In this document: in pieces, positions 26,955 to 37,047 of the stretch
Position numbering within the stretch: the first letter of the stretch is position 1
How the letters are laid out: every line of letters begins with the position of its first letter
Source of the DNA: Bacteroidota bacterium
Lineage (GTDB): Bacteria; Bacteroidota; Bacteroidia; Bacteroidales; Lentimicrobiaceae
Direction: 5' to 3'
Length of the DNA: 64,000 nt
Assembly: GCA_009773515.1 (NCBI GenBank)
Contig: WSXX01000015.1
Location: forward strand, 1 to 64,000
Made by a program: the position numbers and the translations under genes
The notes under the pieces: model-generated
Databases searched by the model: none
Told to the model about the DNA's origin: nothing
Seen by the model: the letters and a program-made list of their open reading frames with translations, nothing else

Positions 26955-28013
26955 TTAGAGATTAATTCGGGCTCCGATACTATGTGTGCCACTGAACGGG
27001 TCAGTAGCCCTGTATGAGTAGTCGATTGCGATGGATGATCCTTTTTCTTTATCAAGCGGCACAGCTACAGTAAAACCTGCACTTGGACCGGTAAAAGCGG
27101 TTGTGCGTTCAGCTTTTTTGGTAATTCCATCTTCATAGGCATACCCTGCACGAAGCATGAGGTAGGATTTTAATTCATACTCAATACCGCCTATAAACTG
27201 GTCCTGATTAAATGAGTTGGAAATAAAGTTTCCGGCAAGGGTAAGCCTGTGCATTTCAGCGATGTAGAAATCATAGGAAGCTCCCAAAGCGAGTTGTGTA
27301 GGAAGTTCAAAATCAGCTGAGCGTTGCTCTACTGTAAATGAACTTTCCTGACCTGGCAAAAGGGTGCGGATAGAAAGACCATCGCCGCTGAATTTCATGG
27401 TAGGCCCAACATTGCGGAGTGTTATACCGAAACGGACATTCTCGCGGGGACCGGTTAGGTATTGAATACCTGCATCGATTGCGATACCTTGAGCACTTAC
27501 GTCAGAAATAACCTCTGAAACTACTTTGATGTTAATACCTCCGTATATGCTGCTTGAAAAAGCTTTGGCATAAGAGAGATTAATGTTCATATAGCTTGGA
27601 TTGAAATTTCCGATTCCGCCTTCAGGCAAATCCTCGGTGGTGATGGGGATATCGCCGAAATTCATCGACATAATACCCAGCCCGATTACTCCTGATTCAC
27701 CCATTTTCTGGGTAAGTCCAAATGTGTTGATGCTGATTTCGCTGCCCTGAAGCCACTGAGTGTTCGAAAAGATCAACTCTGTGCCTTTGGTATGTGCTGT
27801 TCCGGCAACATTGCCAAAGAGTCCTTCCAAACCCTTTACATGTGCTACATTGGCACCACCCCATCCTGAACTTCTGGCCCAGGGGTTGATAAGCAGTTCA
27901 GATGCACCCGCCTGTCCCGACCTGTCTTTGTTGCCTGCAAAACCCTGAGCAAATGGCATTAACAATGCCCCTGTCAGCAAAATGGCAGCGAAGTATTTAG
28001 AGATCTTGTTCAT
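26955..28013 (-). CDS. PorV/PorQ-family outer-membrane barrel protein
   Basis: A 352-residue outer-membrane protein; the start is the ATG at 28013 (a TTG lies two codons upstream). The signal peptide KISKYFAAILLTGALLMPF ends near GFAG. The mature protein begins AGASELLINPWARSSGWGGANVAHVKGLEGLFGN, the conserved PorV/UPF0164 opening in which a serine/alanine-rich protein start leads into the first strand. Further strand pairs include GSEISINTFGLTQ, MNINLSYAKAF and LMLRAGYAYEDG, ending GTHSIGARINL. PorV shuttles type IX cargo from the translocon to the attachment complex. Its place after the giant surface protein suggests dedicated service to that protein, which is inference. Confidence 0.8.
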   Translation of the reverse strand: MNKISKYFAAILLTGALLMPFAQGFAGNKDRSGQAGASELLINPWARSSGWGGANVAHVKGLEGLFGNVAGTAHTKGTELIFSNTQWLQGSEISINTFGLTQKMGESGVIGLGIMSMNFGDIPITTEDLPEGGIGNFNPSYMNINLSYAKAFSSSIYGGINIKVVSEVISDVSAQGIAIDAGIQYLTGPRENVRFGITLRNVGPTMKFSGDGLSIRTLLPGQESSFTVEQRSADFELPTQLALGASYDFYIAEMHRLTLAGNFISNSFNQDQFIGGIEYELKSYLMLRAGYAYEDGITKKAERTTAFTGPSAGFTVAVPLDKEKGSSIAIDYSYRATDPFSGTHSIGARINL

Positions 28014-28063
28014 AAGCAATATTTTGTATGTTTTAATTATTCAGGTTCTTACTTGCTCTTATT

Positions 28064-31000
28064 TTAGAAAGCGTTAAGGTCAACAGGACGTAATGATCCA
28101 AACCATTTAACAACCTTCTCTCCAATTCCTTCTGCTTTCACGTGTACAAGATACACCCCTCCGGCAATCGGAATTCCGGCATAATTCTTCAGATCCCAAT
28201 CGATTGAAGTACCGCTTTCGTCTTTGGTAAACTGCCTGATAAGAGTACCATTTGTTGTGTAAATGGTAACAGTACACTGACGTGGCAGGTTAACAATCTT
28301 AACGCGGTTGTCAAGCTGATTGGTTTCGTAACTTGAATATGCGTAATAAGGATTTGGAACTACAGAAATCAGATCGAGCTCAGTTTGTGCCTTTGCTATG
28401 TTATCATAGGTTGTGGCAATGCTCTCGGTGCTGAACTTGTATTTCGGGAAGTTACGGTTGTCGGTATGATCTACCAGATAAGTGCTGTCAATATCATTGG
28501 TACTGTAATACTGACGGTAAGGTTTGGCAATGCGGATTCTAACGGTAGCATCATTCGAAAGCCAGTTTTCTTCCTGGCCCGGAACAGCAATAGGAATGGT
28601 TGCCCACATGGCACTTGAATATACCTGTGCCCTGAATATTCCTCCACCCTGAGTTGTAGGAATGCTTTCACGTAATTTTTTACCTGCATCATACGCGGGT
28701 ACATTGGCAACTGCTATAGCTTTACCTGCTGTATGACTGAATACATACAGGTAATGCATTCCTCCCAGAACAACGTCACCACCTGAGGTTATAAGATTGC
28801 TGGTCGGGTTGAATTTCATATCACGTCCGTTTTCACCAACGAGCCATGAATTTTCCCCATAAACCATGTTGAGTCTTTCACCTGTTTCAATATTGATGGC
28901 ATAACCAGGGAACCAACCCATTCCGGTTTCAGCAATATAGTTTGCATCTTCAGGGTTGGTACTTGGTCCGCTTCCAACCGGAGCAGGGTTGCCATCTTTA
29001 TCGATCGACTGACCTGCCCTGATGTTAAAACGCTCTACATTTCCTTCAGCAAGTAAAGGATCAGAACTCATTTCAATTACCGGACAGCGGGTCCACTTGC
29101 TTTTGTCTGATGTATAAACCACATCTACACTGGCAAGGTCGGAGAAGTTATTACCAACTTTTGATATATTACGGAATGCCGCACCATACTGCTCATCCTG
29201 CTCGGTTGAGGCTGTCATCATATATGGAGCCCAGGAGCCATTTACCACTTTCTCGTAGTTAGAATTCGGGTCGAATGGTTTTGATGGCATATTCCAGTCA
29301 TTGTTGGAAGTGTTGGCCGCATCATTAACCACACCGGAGCGAATCCAGTTCAATGAAGGGAATCCATCAATATCCGGAACTGAAGCTACCCATACTTTGG
29401 AACTGTCAGCAAATGTGAAAGTCGATTCTATAAGTCCGTTGTTTTCTGAAATTATACCCCAGATCGCATCATTATCGGCATTGGTGCCAATCCTGTAAGG
29501 ACCGGGATCAAGAATCTGACCAATGGTAACAGAGAGCCCCAACTCAGGGAACAATTTCTCGCTCTTAAACGAAATCAGTGTATCAGACCTGTAGGTAATG
29601 TTGGTATTTACATCGGTCAGTGTCCATGATGCTCTCAGGCTGAGTGCACTATCAGCACCAGTTGTGATGTAATAGGGAGCCAATGAATCAAAGGCCAGAA
29701 TGTATTCTGTATTTTTTACATTCAATGGATCGATTACTTTAATATCAATCGGGCCACGGCCGGTTTTGTATGTTGCCTCGTAAGCTATAGGATAATCAGG
29801 GCTGCCGTAAGTGTTGAGTGAATCAACCGGCTTTTTCGACATAATCTCTGCAATGGTAGCATCTGACAGGTCGATTGCGTTGCCGCCGTTACCCTGTCCC
29901 TGTAACCTTGTAATTTCTACACCACTGCCATAATCAGCATTTTGTTGAACCGGGCCAACAGGGATATGAGGAATACCAGTATAAACCCTGATGTTTTTGC
30001 GACCTGCCAGATAAGTTCTTTTCTGACCTGTAAGACCCGCAATTCCTTCTTCCTGAGCTGCCGGATCAGCAGTATAACGGAAATACTCATTGTGTCCGTA
30101 TGCAAGGGCAAGATAATAGTATTGTTTATGGTTAACCAGTCTTTGGCCGGAGAATGCGTCATCAGTAAGTTTGAAAGTATGGGTGATACCAAGATCAGCA
30201 CCATTCACTTCCTCAACCGGGACATTGGCATTTAATGACTGATCAAAGTTGTGGTTGACCAATTGTGTAATTCCATTTTTGATGTCGCTCTGATAAACAA
30301 GCCTTGCCAGTTTCTGGTCGCGGATATCTGCTACCGAAACATTTGCATCCTTAAGCTGGAATACCTGATAACCCTCGAAACGATAATAAGGATCAAGATC
30401 ATATCCCAGACTGTTTGAAATGGCTTGAATAGAAGGATCAAGTTCTCTGTATGCTTCGTTGAAGTTGTTTCCGGCATCATTGGTTTTGCGGTTGGAGATG
30501 TAGAAAATAAATTCTTTATCAAGCTCGCGGATGGTAAGGTCAGGCGCATTTGGTCCGCTTACAACTGCAAAGCAATTGTCGAACAGCAACTGACATTTAT
30601 CATCAACCACCTGAAGCAGTTTAACAGAAGCCCACGGGCCACCTGATGCTGCACGTGCCCAGGGAATACCAACGGTAATATAGTTAACTGCACCTGGTTC
30701 CAGAATAAACGGGCCTGCTGATTGCATGAAACGACGGTCAGCGGGAGGATTCTGGGCAACTTCCTCTGTCCAGAATTTTGGTCCGGCAGGAGGTAATCCA
30801 CCTGTACCCCAATCGCAGATATCGGTATCTCCGGGGAACATAAAGTCGCAGGCAGGTCCATAACCACCGGCTGAAGCGTGGGCATTACCTCCATAAATCA
30901 TCTTGGTGTTGTCTTTCCAGATACCACGAAGAAGTTTATAATAATCGGGAGCAAATCTCGGATCATCCTGATAATCAGGACCTCCATTGGTGTGATAAAC

Positions 31001-32350
31001 AAAACGGCGCATGCCAAAACGTTCATCATCAACAATTCCGTTTCCAAAATTTACTCCGTTGATTGCTTCAGCGCGAACAAGGAAATTTCCGGATTGTGGA
31101 TTTGTTTCATCGCCGTACTCCATGCTCAGGTATGAACCACTCAGTCCAACCAGGCTGCAATCGCCATTAAATGATGGACCAAGTTTGCCATCACCAAGAA
31201 ACGATGGATTGTCAGATCCGTCAGGATCCATATAAGGTCCCTGGAAAAAGTCAACTCCGATTGCAGGGGGCTGATCGCCGTATGCCCAGAATTGTCCGTC
31301 ACCATCTTTGGGCTTTCCATTGTATGAATAACCAAGTCCGCGACCTACATCGCAACCTACATAATCATCACCTGCGTATCCCAGGTCAGTATCAACCCAT
31401 TGACTGAAATAGGTGTCTCTTAAACGGAAAGTTGAACGGTTTATGATTTCATAACTGTAAAAAGTCATGTTGTTGATTTCGTCGTTGGTTGAAAATCCAA
31501 ATGCCTGAGCACGGATTTCAAGTCCGATCGGAGTACCCTGTGTTTCGGTGTGGATGTTGCCTTTATCGTTAAATACCCACCATAAGGTAGCATCACCTTT
31601 TATTACCTGATCTGCCAGAAGTCCACCTTTTACAATGCCTTCTTCACCCTCTTTGGTCTGGGTTGTTGAGTGGCAGAGTTCATTTGAAATATCATAGTAT
31701 GGATAATCTCCATCTTCGGGATCGTAGTTGCCATCACCGCTTCTGTCGAAGAAAGGAGCAAGGTAATAACTCTGTTTTTTGGAGATATCACCATGAGCAG
31801 GCCAATCCAGAATTGATTTCGGAATCTGGTAGCCGGGATTTGAAGCCCTGTCATCCCACCATGCAAGATATTCATCAATCTCTGCACGGGTGATTGGGAA
31901 TAATTCATCATATTCCGAGCAGGTTTCTTCGGCAATAGCTGCAGTTCCATCAATGGTAAGGGGGCCTGGCCAGAAATCATTTCCTGAACCGGGAGATCCA
32001 CTGGTTGGACTTTGACGGAAACGTAAAGCAGCAAGTTTCAACTGGTCATTTACGTCGATACCACCAATCCACAAAGCTGCGGCAAACATTGAGGTTTTTT
32101 TCGATCCTTTCGGGATTTCATATTGAGCTACTTCAAAGTCCCACCACATATCACCACCGGTGTTGATACGGACGCGTACATTGTTAATTTCAAGGTATTT
32201 AAAACCGGCACCTGGCAAACAACCGGCAGCAGCAGCTTTAAGGTTGGTGCCGCCTGATTTGGTTGCGCCCTTCACATAATCTGCATAGCTCGGAAGTGCC
32301 AGGGCAAGGCAGATTAACATGGCTAAAGTAACACGGGCAATATTTTTCAT
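28064..32350 (-). CDS. Giant secreted surface protein with atypical type IX-like C-terminus
   Basis: A 1428-residue exported protein. I start it at MKNIARVTLAMLICLALAL (32350), a clear signal peptide cut near SYADY. The body is rich in Asp, Gly and Tyr, has Ca-binding-like phrases such as DRSGDGNYDPEDGDYPYYD, DPDGSDNPS and KDGDGQFW, and repeats immunoglobulin-like beta segments. Residues about 1340-1428 resemble a sorting-type Ig domain: SVVPNPYYAYSSYE, VTIYTTNGTLIRQFTKDES, DLKNYAGIPIAGGVYLVHVKAEG. Instead of ending there it continues into VVKWFGSLRPVDLNAF. I recall similar large proteins as uncharacterised Bacteroidota surface proteins. It lies between a TonB receptor (61-base gap) and a PorV-like gene (50-base gap). 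Its function is unknown. Confidence 0.78.
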   Translation of the reverse strand: MKNIARVTLAMLICLALALPSYADYVKGATKSGGTNLKAAAAGCLPGAGFKYLEINNVRVRINTGGDMWWDFEVAQYEIPKGSKKTSMFAAALWIGGIDVNDQLKLAALRFRQSPTSGSPGSGNDFWPGPLTIDGTAAIAEETCSEYDELFPITRAEIDEYLAWWDDRASNPGYQIPKSILDWPAHGDISKKQSYYLAPFFDRSGDGNYDPEDGDYPYYDISNELCHSTTQTKEGEEGIVKGGLLADQVIKGDATLWWVFNDKGNIHTETQGTPIGLEIRAQAFGFSTNDEINNMTFYSYEIINRSTFRLRDTYFSQWVDTDLGYAGDDYVGCDVGRGLGYSYNGKPKDGDGQFWAYGDQPPAIGVDFFQGPYMDPDGSDNPSFLGDGKLGPSFNGDCSLVGLSGSYLSMEYGDETNPQSGNFLVRAEAINGVNFGNGIVDDERFGMRRFVYHTNGGPDYQDDPRFAPDYYKLLRGIWKDNTKMIYGGNAHASAGGYGPACDFMFPGDTDICDWGTGGLPPAGPKFWTEEVAQNPPADRRFMQSAGPFILEPGAVNYITVGIPWARAASGGPWASVKLLQVVDDKCQLLFDNCFAVVSGPNAPDLTIRELDKEFIFYISNRKTNDAGNNFNEAYRELDPSIQAISNSLGYDLDPYYRFEGYQVFQLKDANVSVADIRDQKLARLVYQSDIKNGITQLVNHNFDQSLNANVPVEEVNGADLGITHTFKLTDDAFSGQRLVNHKQYYYLALAYGHNEYFRYTADPAAQEEGIAGLTGQKRTYLAGRKNIRVYTGIPHIPVGPVQQNADYGSGVEITRLQGQGNGGNAIDLSDATIAEIMSKKPVDSLNTYGSPDYPIAYEATYKTGRGPIDIKVIDPLNVKNTEYILAFDSLAPYYITTGADSALSLRASWTLTDVNTNITYRSDTLISFKSEKLFPELGLSVTIGQILDPGPYRIGTNADNDAIWGIISENNGLIESTFTFADSSKVWVASVPDIDGFPSLNWIRSGVVNDAANTSNNDWNMPSKPFDPNSNYEKVVNGSWAPYMMTASTEQDEQYGAAFRNISKVGNNFSDLASVDVVYTSDKSKWTRCPVIEMSSDPLLAEGNVERFNIRAGQSIDKDGNPAPVGSGPSTNPEDANYIAETGMGWFPGYAINIETGERLNMVYGENSWLVGENGRDMKFNPTSNLITSGGDVVLGGMHYLYVFSHTAGKAIAVANVPAYDAGKKLRESIPTTQGGGIFRAQVYSSAMWATIPIAVPGQEENWLSNDATVRIRIAKPYRQYYSTNDIDSTYLVDHTDNRNFPKYKFSTESIATTYDNIAKAQTELDLISVVPNPYYAYSSYETNQLDNRVKIVNLPRQCTVTIYTTNGTLIRQFTKDESGTSIDWDLKNYAGIPIAGGVYLVHVKAEGIGEKVVKWFGSLRPVDLNAF

Positions 32351-32411
32351 GTCTGATAATTTTTGTATGTGGAGTTTCTTGTTGTTTTCGTTCAATTTCA
32401 GGTATCAGAGA

Positions 32412-35400
32412 TTAAAAGTTGAAAATGATACCAAAACGGATCTGACGTGGTGAACTATAATTGAACGGGCTGTTTATCAGGATGCTGTACAGATCACGGA
32501 AAGACTCAGGATTCAATTGTGTGTTGATTTCATTCTGAAACTCAGCAGCTGCAAGATATCCGTCGTCATCAGGGTTTCCTGTTGCACCATATACTCCCAT
32601 GATATTCTGAGAATCAAGGATGTTGAGCACCTGGAAATATACGTTCAGATATGACTGACGTTTGTCTTCACCCCAACTCAGGTTGATATCCTTGTCAACG
32701 CGTCCGTCAATCCTGAATTGCCATGGTAGTCGTGAACCATTGACCGAACCCTTGATAACACCGTTTTTGGGTTTTGTGGATTTGGTGTAAGGAGTACCTG
32801 AACCACCGAAGATGGTAAAGTTAACACCTGTATTTTTCAGCAATTGAGTTGTTTTTATTACCTCAGCACCAGCTGCATCAGTTTTTGTGCGTCTGATAAC
32901 CGGTCCGGTGTATTCTTTTCCTTCAGCAAAACGATAATCAAGCATAAGGTTGAGTGCATGGCGACGGTCGAAACTCAATGGGAACAAAGTACGCAGGTTG
33001 GGCTGACCTGTTTGGATCAGACCTTTTGCAAACTCAGGATCAGATCCTGTTCCATTGGCAAACTGAAGTGTGTAGCTGGCTCTTACCCTTGCATTTGATG
33101 TGCGGCGAAGATCGTAAGTTACGGTTACACCTTTTACGGTAGAGAAGTCAATGTTGTTGTAGGAATAATATGTCTTGGGATAAGCTGCTGTGTAACGATA
33201 AGCCTGAATCTGATCCCTTATCTCGCGGTAGTAAGCCGATAAAGTAAGTGACGAACTGTTGGTCAATCTCTGCTGGAAGCCAAGCTCATAGTCAATGGTT
33301 TTCTCAGGTCTCAGGTTTGGATTGTTAATGGTAGGGCTTCCAAGTGTTGGCAGGAAGAAGTAATCAAGAGGATTCATACGAAGCGCATAGGTTGGGCGCT
33401 GTGTAAGTACGTCATAATGTGCAAAGAAAAGAGCTTCATCAGAGATAGGGAATGAGAACGAAATACGTGGCATAACCGAAATCTGCGGATCATAATCGCT
33501 GAAAGCCTCAGAAGTTACAGAGATGTTGTTGCGGTCCTTTAAATAAGGTGTAACTCCGTTTCCTGCATCAAGAACAATTGAAGGATCAGTAACTACAAGA
33601 CCTTCGGCGTTGTACCAGGTATCGTTGTTGCGGTATCCCATAATGGCGGTAGGCTGACGAACATTGTCAACATACACAACATAGTCGCTGCCCATATTCT
33701 GGGGGTGTGAACCAAGGTCGTTTACTTCAGAAACTGAAAGCGCGGGATACAGGGTATAAGGATCAGTGAGCACCATCTGGTTGGCATCAAAACGGTCAAC
33801 CCTGACACCAATATTGAAAATAAGATCATCAAAGGCGAATTTGTCCTGAATAAATCCTGCGATATATACCGGTGCAAATGGAGCAATTTCGCGGGTGTAA
33901 TTACCGTTTTCGTCACGTTTGTTGAAGAAATCATCGAGACTTGCGCTGTTGGCTGACTTGGTTCTTTCACCAGTGTAGGTATAACCACTATAGCTGGCCA
34001 GATTTTCACCATTGTTGAACAACTCATCTGCTGAGAACATGTCAATTGAAAGTGCTTCGCTCAGAGAAGCTTGTTTAAGATTGCCATTGGCATCATAATA
34101 ATTCAGGGTTAGTGTATTGATGTCGTATGAGTCAATGTCAATCCAGTCAGTTCCATCCATAGGCAGGCCCAGCTTTGAACGCAGATTCTTGTCGAAAACC
34201 CGCTGCGAAAGGGCGTCATACTTGCGATCGTAATAGATGGTATCCATAAATACGCCATCAAGATAGACAAGGTTTGGATTTATTACATCCAACTGCTCAA
34301 TATGTGAGTTGGTCAAACCACGCATCAAACTCCACAGTGCGGTGGGTGCGTAGGAATAGAACCTGTCAGTACGCTGTTCATAAATGGCACCAAACTGCAA
34401 TGCATGGTTTCCGATATCAGCTGAAGCGCTGAAATTAAAAGCATATTGCTCAGTGTCGGTTCTTGAGAAACCAGCCTGGTTAGCACCTGGACTTCCCCAT
34501 AAGCCGTAAACAGAAGGAGCATTCATGCCATTAAGCAATCCTCCGCCTGAAATGATATTGTCCTGATTGGCATGAAAAAAGGCTTCAGGATATAATTCAT
34601 AGTACTGTCTGGTGTAGTTGGCAGTAATCGGGTTTACAGTGCCCGGGGTGAAAAGAACTTCGGTATCTCTGAATCCGTTGTGTATAAATGCTGCTTTCTG
34701 GGAAATGGTATCAAATCCGAATTCGTAGGATCTTTCTTTCTGGGTTTCATATCTTCCCAGATAGCCATAGTTGAAAAGGTTGTCTTTGTGGGTCGGATCC
34801 TGAACTGTCTGATCAAACTTTGAAAAGTCGGCCTGCAAGGTGTAGAAAATATTCTTTATCAGTGATTTGCTTTCTGTGTCAGCAGGGAAACGCTGAGTAA
34901 AGCGGGCAAAAACCCTCCAGGTGTTGCTGATTACCTGTGCATTTTTGTCGTAATTGAACATTGACTGGGCAAAGTTAAAGTTTCGTCCATCGCTGTAGTT
35001 TACACTTCCGCCGAGAGAAAGATTGATGTTTGGCCCGGTTTTAATGTCAAATTTTCCGGAAAGGTTTACATCATAACCAGCTGTATTAAGTGTTGATTTT
35101 GAATATTCAAGATCATCTTTCCTGATAAAATTGGTATTGTAATAGGTTCCAAATCCTGTTCCTGAAAGACGGACCGGGTTGAGTTCAAGCTCCCGCAACA
35201 CATCGTCCTTAACTTTGTAAACACCGGTTGCAGTCGGGCGACTGTCCTGATTGTAAACAACTTCACCAGCTATAAAATAGCCAAGCAATGAACTGGTCTT
35301 ATCTTTGTTCCAGAGCAGCGGGCCCTGCATATTGAGTCCCAAACGGTTGTAACCGTAAGCATCCAGAAACTGAGAAGTCTGTAGCTCAAGACCAGCACCA

Positions 35401-36089
35401 AATTCACGGCTGGGGCCTTTGGTAGTTACATTGATAATACCTCCGGTAGCATCTCCGTATTGGGCAGGAACTCCCGAAAGGATAACGGAAACCTGCTCAA
35501 TGGCTGATTCGGGAAGTGATGATGATCCGCGAACCCTGATACCGTCAATATACATAACGGTACCCTCAGAACGCTGTCCGCGAACACTGCCACGCTCACC
35601 ATCCGACGAAAATACACCTCCGACTGTGGTGGCAATTGCATTGGCTGAACGGTTAGGCATCTTGGCAATTTCTTCTGATGTAACGGTGGCACCCATCGAA
35701 GTTTTATCCTTGTCAATAAGGGGAACCTTATAGTCAACAACTTCAAATACTTCAATATCTATCATGGTAGATTCCATGATAATATTCTCAAAAGTAATCT
35801 GATCGGATTTGATAATAACACCCCTGACCATTACAGGTTTGTAGCCAACAAAAGTGGCTTTAATGTCATATTTTCCAGGGGAAATTGGCTTGATAGTGTA
35901 CTTTCCGTCAAAGTCCGAAGTTGTGCCGCCAGCCTGTGTTCCTCCGAGTTCTACGATAATGTTTACAAAAGGAATGGGTTCCTTTGTGGTTTTATCGATC
36001 ACTTTTCCTGAGAGAGAGCCCGACTGAGAAAATACCAACAGGTTCGCTGTCAGCACTAACCCAATAGTTAGCAGTAGATTTCTGATCAT
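32412..36089 (-). CDS. TonB-dependent receptor with carboxypeptidase-regulatory-like domain
   Basis: A 1225-residue outer-membrane transporter. The signal peptide IRNLLLTIGLVLTANLLVFSQ is followed by a CarboxypepD-regulatory-like beta-sandwich (about 22-105: SGSLSGKVIDKTTKEPIPFVNIIV, DFDGKYTIKPISPGKYDI). The plug follows (about 125-235: MPNRSANAIATTVGGVFSSDG, MYIDGIRVRGSSSLPESAIEQV, YGDATGGIINVTTKG). The 22-strand-type barrel ends PRQIRFGIIFNF with terminal Phe. No separate SusD-like lipoprotein follows; the next gene is the giant secreted protein. A -33/-7-like pair lies upstream. The substrate is unknown. Confidence 0.9.
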   Translation of the reverse strand: MIRNLLLTIGLVLTANLLVFSQSGSLSGKVIDKTTKEPIPFVNIIVELGGTQAGGTTSDFDGKYTIKPISPGKYDIKATFVGYKPVMVRGVIIKSDQITFENIIMESTMIDIEVFEVVDYKVPLIDKDKTSMGATVTSEEIAKMPNRSANAIATTVGGVFSSDGERGSVRGQRSEGTVMYIDGIRVRGSSSLPESAIEQVSVILSGVPAQYGDATGGIINVTTKGPSREFGAGLELQTSQFLDAYGYNRLGLNMQGPLLWNKDKTSSLLGYFIAGEVVYNQDSRPTATGVYKVKDDVLRELELNPVRLSGTGFGTYYNTNFIRKDDLEYSKSTLNTAGYDVNLSGKFDIKTGPNINLSLGGSVNYSDGRNFNFAQSMFNYDKNAQVISNTWRVFARFTQRFPADTESKSLIKNIFYTLQADFSKFDQTVQDPTHKDNLFNYGYLGRYETQKERSYEFGFDTISQKAAFIHNGFRDTEVLFTPGTVNPITANYTRQYYELYPEAFFHANQDNIISGGGLLNGMNAPSVYGLWGSPGANQAGFSRTDTEQYAFNFSASADIGNHALQFGAIYEQRTDRFYSYAPTALWSLMRGLTNSHIEQLDVINPNLVYLDGVFMDTIYYDRKYDALSQRVFDKNLRSKLGLPMDGTDWIDIDSYDINTLTLNYYDANGNLKQASLSEALSIDMFSADELFNNGENLASYSGYTYTGERTKSANSASLDDFFNKRDENGNYTREIAPFAPVYIAGFIQDKFAFDDLIFNIGVRVDRFDANQMVLTDPYTLYPALSVSEVNDLGSHPQNMGSDYVVYVDNVRQPTAIMGYRNNDTWYNAEGLVVTDPSIVLDAGNGVTPYLKDRNNISVTSEAFSDYDPQISVMPRISFSFPISDEALFFAHYDVLTQRPTYALRMNPLDYFFLPTLGSPTINNPNLRPEKTIDYELGFQQRLTNSSSLTLSAYYREIRDQIQAYRYTAAYPKTYYSYNNIDFSTVKGVTVTYDLRRTSNARVRASYTLQFANGTGSDPEFAKGLIQTGQPNLRTLFPLSFDRRHALNLMLDYRFAEGKEYTGPVIRRTKTDAAGAEVIKTTQLLKNTGVNFTIFGGSGTPYTKSTKPKNGVIKGSVNGSRLPWQFRIDGRVDKDINLSWGEDKRQSYLNVYFQVLNILDSQNIMGVYGATGNPDDDGYLAAAEFQNEINTQLNPESFRDLYSILINSPFNYSSPRQIRFGIIFNF

Positions 36090-36147
36090 ACCATTGAAAT
36101 TTTATGTTAGATGTTCTTTGTGTGTTGCATGTGCCGTTAAAAGCGGG

Positions 36148-36182
36148 TAAAGGTAATAATAAATTGAAATACGCTCCAAAAA
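36148..36182 (-). promoter_or_regulatory. Promoter of the TonB receptor module
   Basis: On the minus strand TTTTTG (36182-36177) and TACCTTTA (36155-36148) are separated by 21 bases, close to the Bacteroidota -33/-7 spacing. The -7 box differs from TAnnTTTG at its last base. Confidence 0.5.
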
Positions 36183-36215
36183 TTTTAGAAACGATTGAAC
36201 AATTTTCTAAAACGC

Positions 36216-36704
36216 TTAAATGTAGCGGGGATTGAGTATTTCAGAGTAAATAACTGCCTTTCTGAGGTCAAATTCTTCAATCAATTCTTCGGCAAGGGGA
36301 ATTTCGTTGTGAGTGGATTTCGACATGACTCTGTTGTCGTAATAATTGGTATCTCCCCTTGATGCGTATTGGCTATCAAAATAAGATCCGGAAACCTCAT
36401 TTGTGATTGTTTCAAGCGACTCAATTACAGGCTTAAATTGCACAGGTTGCTGAGTTTCATAGGAGTATTCTTCCTGATGTTCTTTATATTCCTCATAAGG
36501 TTGAGGGGCTGTCTCAGGTATTTCCGGCTCAGGATCGAGAATCTGTTCCAGAATTGAGCGTGGCCGTGCAGGAGCCGGTGGTGCATCAGGATCAATCCGT
36601 CTTTGTTCTTCAAGCATACGCTTTTTTTGCTGCTTCTGCTTGTTGCTGTAAAGCGAATAAACTACCCAGATTATACCTATTATTATATATAGAAAATCGT
36701 CCAT
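36216..36704 (-). CDS. Conserved hypothetical protein with one N-terminal membrane helix
   Basis: A 162-residue protein. Residues 3-19 form one membrane helix (FLYIIIGIIWVVYSLYS), followed by a basic segment (KQKQQKKRMLEEQRR), a Pro/Glu/Gln-rich low-complexity linker (about 40-90) and a C-terminal helical motif FDLRKAVIYSEILNPRYI. The last motif is one I recall at the end of a small-protein family widespread in Bacteroidota and of unknown function. It is probably an inner-membrane protein with a cytoplasmic tail. Confidence 0.75.
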   Translation of the reverse strand: MDDFLYIIIGIIWVVYSLYSNKQKQQKKRMLEEQRRIDPDAPPAPARPRSILEQILDPEPEIPETAPQPYEEYKEHQEEYSYETQQPVQFKPVIESLETITNEVSGSYFDSQYASRGDTNYYDNRVMSKSTHNEIPLAEELIEEFDLRKAVIYSEILNPRYI

Positions 36705-36867
36705 TGTTTTGGTCTTTGGTTTATCATCGGTAAAAATATAAAAGATTCTGTTCGCATGCTAAAAAAACTGAAATTCGGCAAAAAGAACTTTGGTAGTATA
36801 AGAAATTACTGACAGTGTCATTCAGAGTTTGCACTCAAAAAATTTTGAGCATAATGCTAAGATGACA

Positions 36868-36988
36868 GTTAAATCAAGCGTTTAAACACTTCGACCGCTC
36901 AGTGTGACATTGGTTTAGAGATTACACTGATTCATTTTAATGCACTAATTATCAACTCTATACGATGTCCTCCTAAGCGTCGAAGGAC
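36868..36988 (+). repeat. Dispersed intergenic repeat, copy B
   Basis: Shares with copy A the flank GTTAAATCAAnCGTTTAAACACTTCGA and, at the far end, TATACGATGTCCTCCTnAGCG followed by TCGAAGGA. The interior is more diverged, and three bases are missing from the right arm. It fills much of the 343-base gap between two minus-strand genes; the rest (36705-36867) shows no gene. Confidence 0.8.
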
Positions 36989-37047
36989 TAAAAAATCAAT
37001 TTTCAATCCAAGTGCTGTTATTCTGCCCGCATTAACAAGCCGGGGCT

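Noticed and set aside
36815-36869. TGTCAT ... ATGACA imperfect inverted repeat
   Set aside because: Arms are only six bases with an interior of over 40; not convincing as terminator or element on its own.
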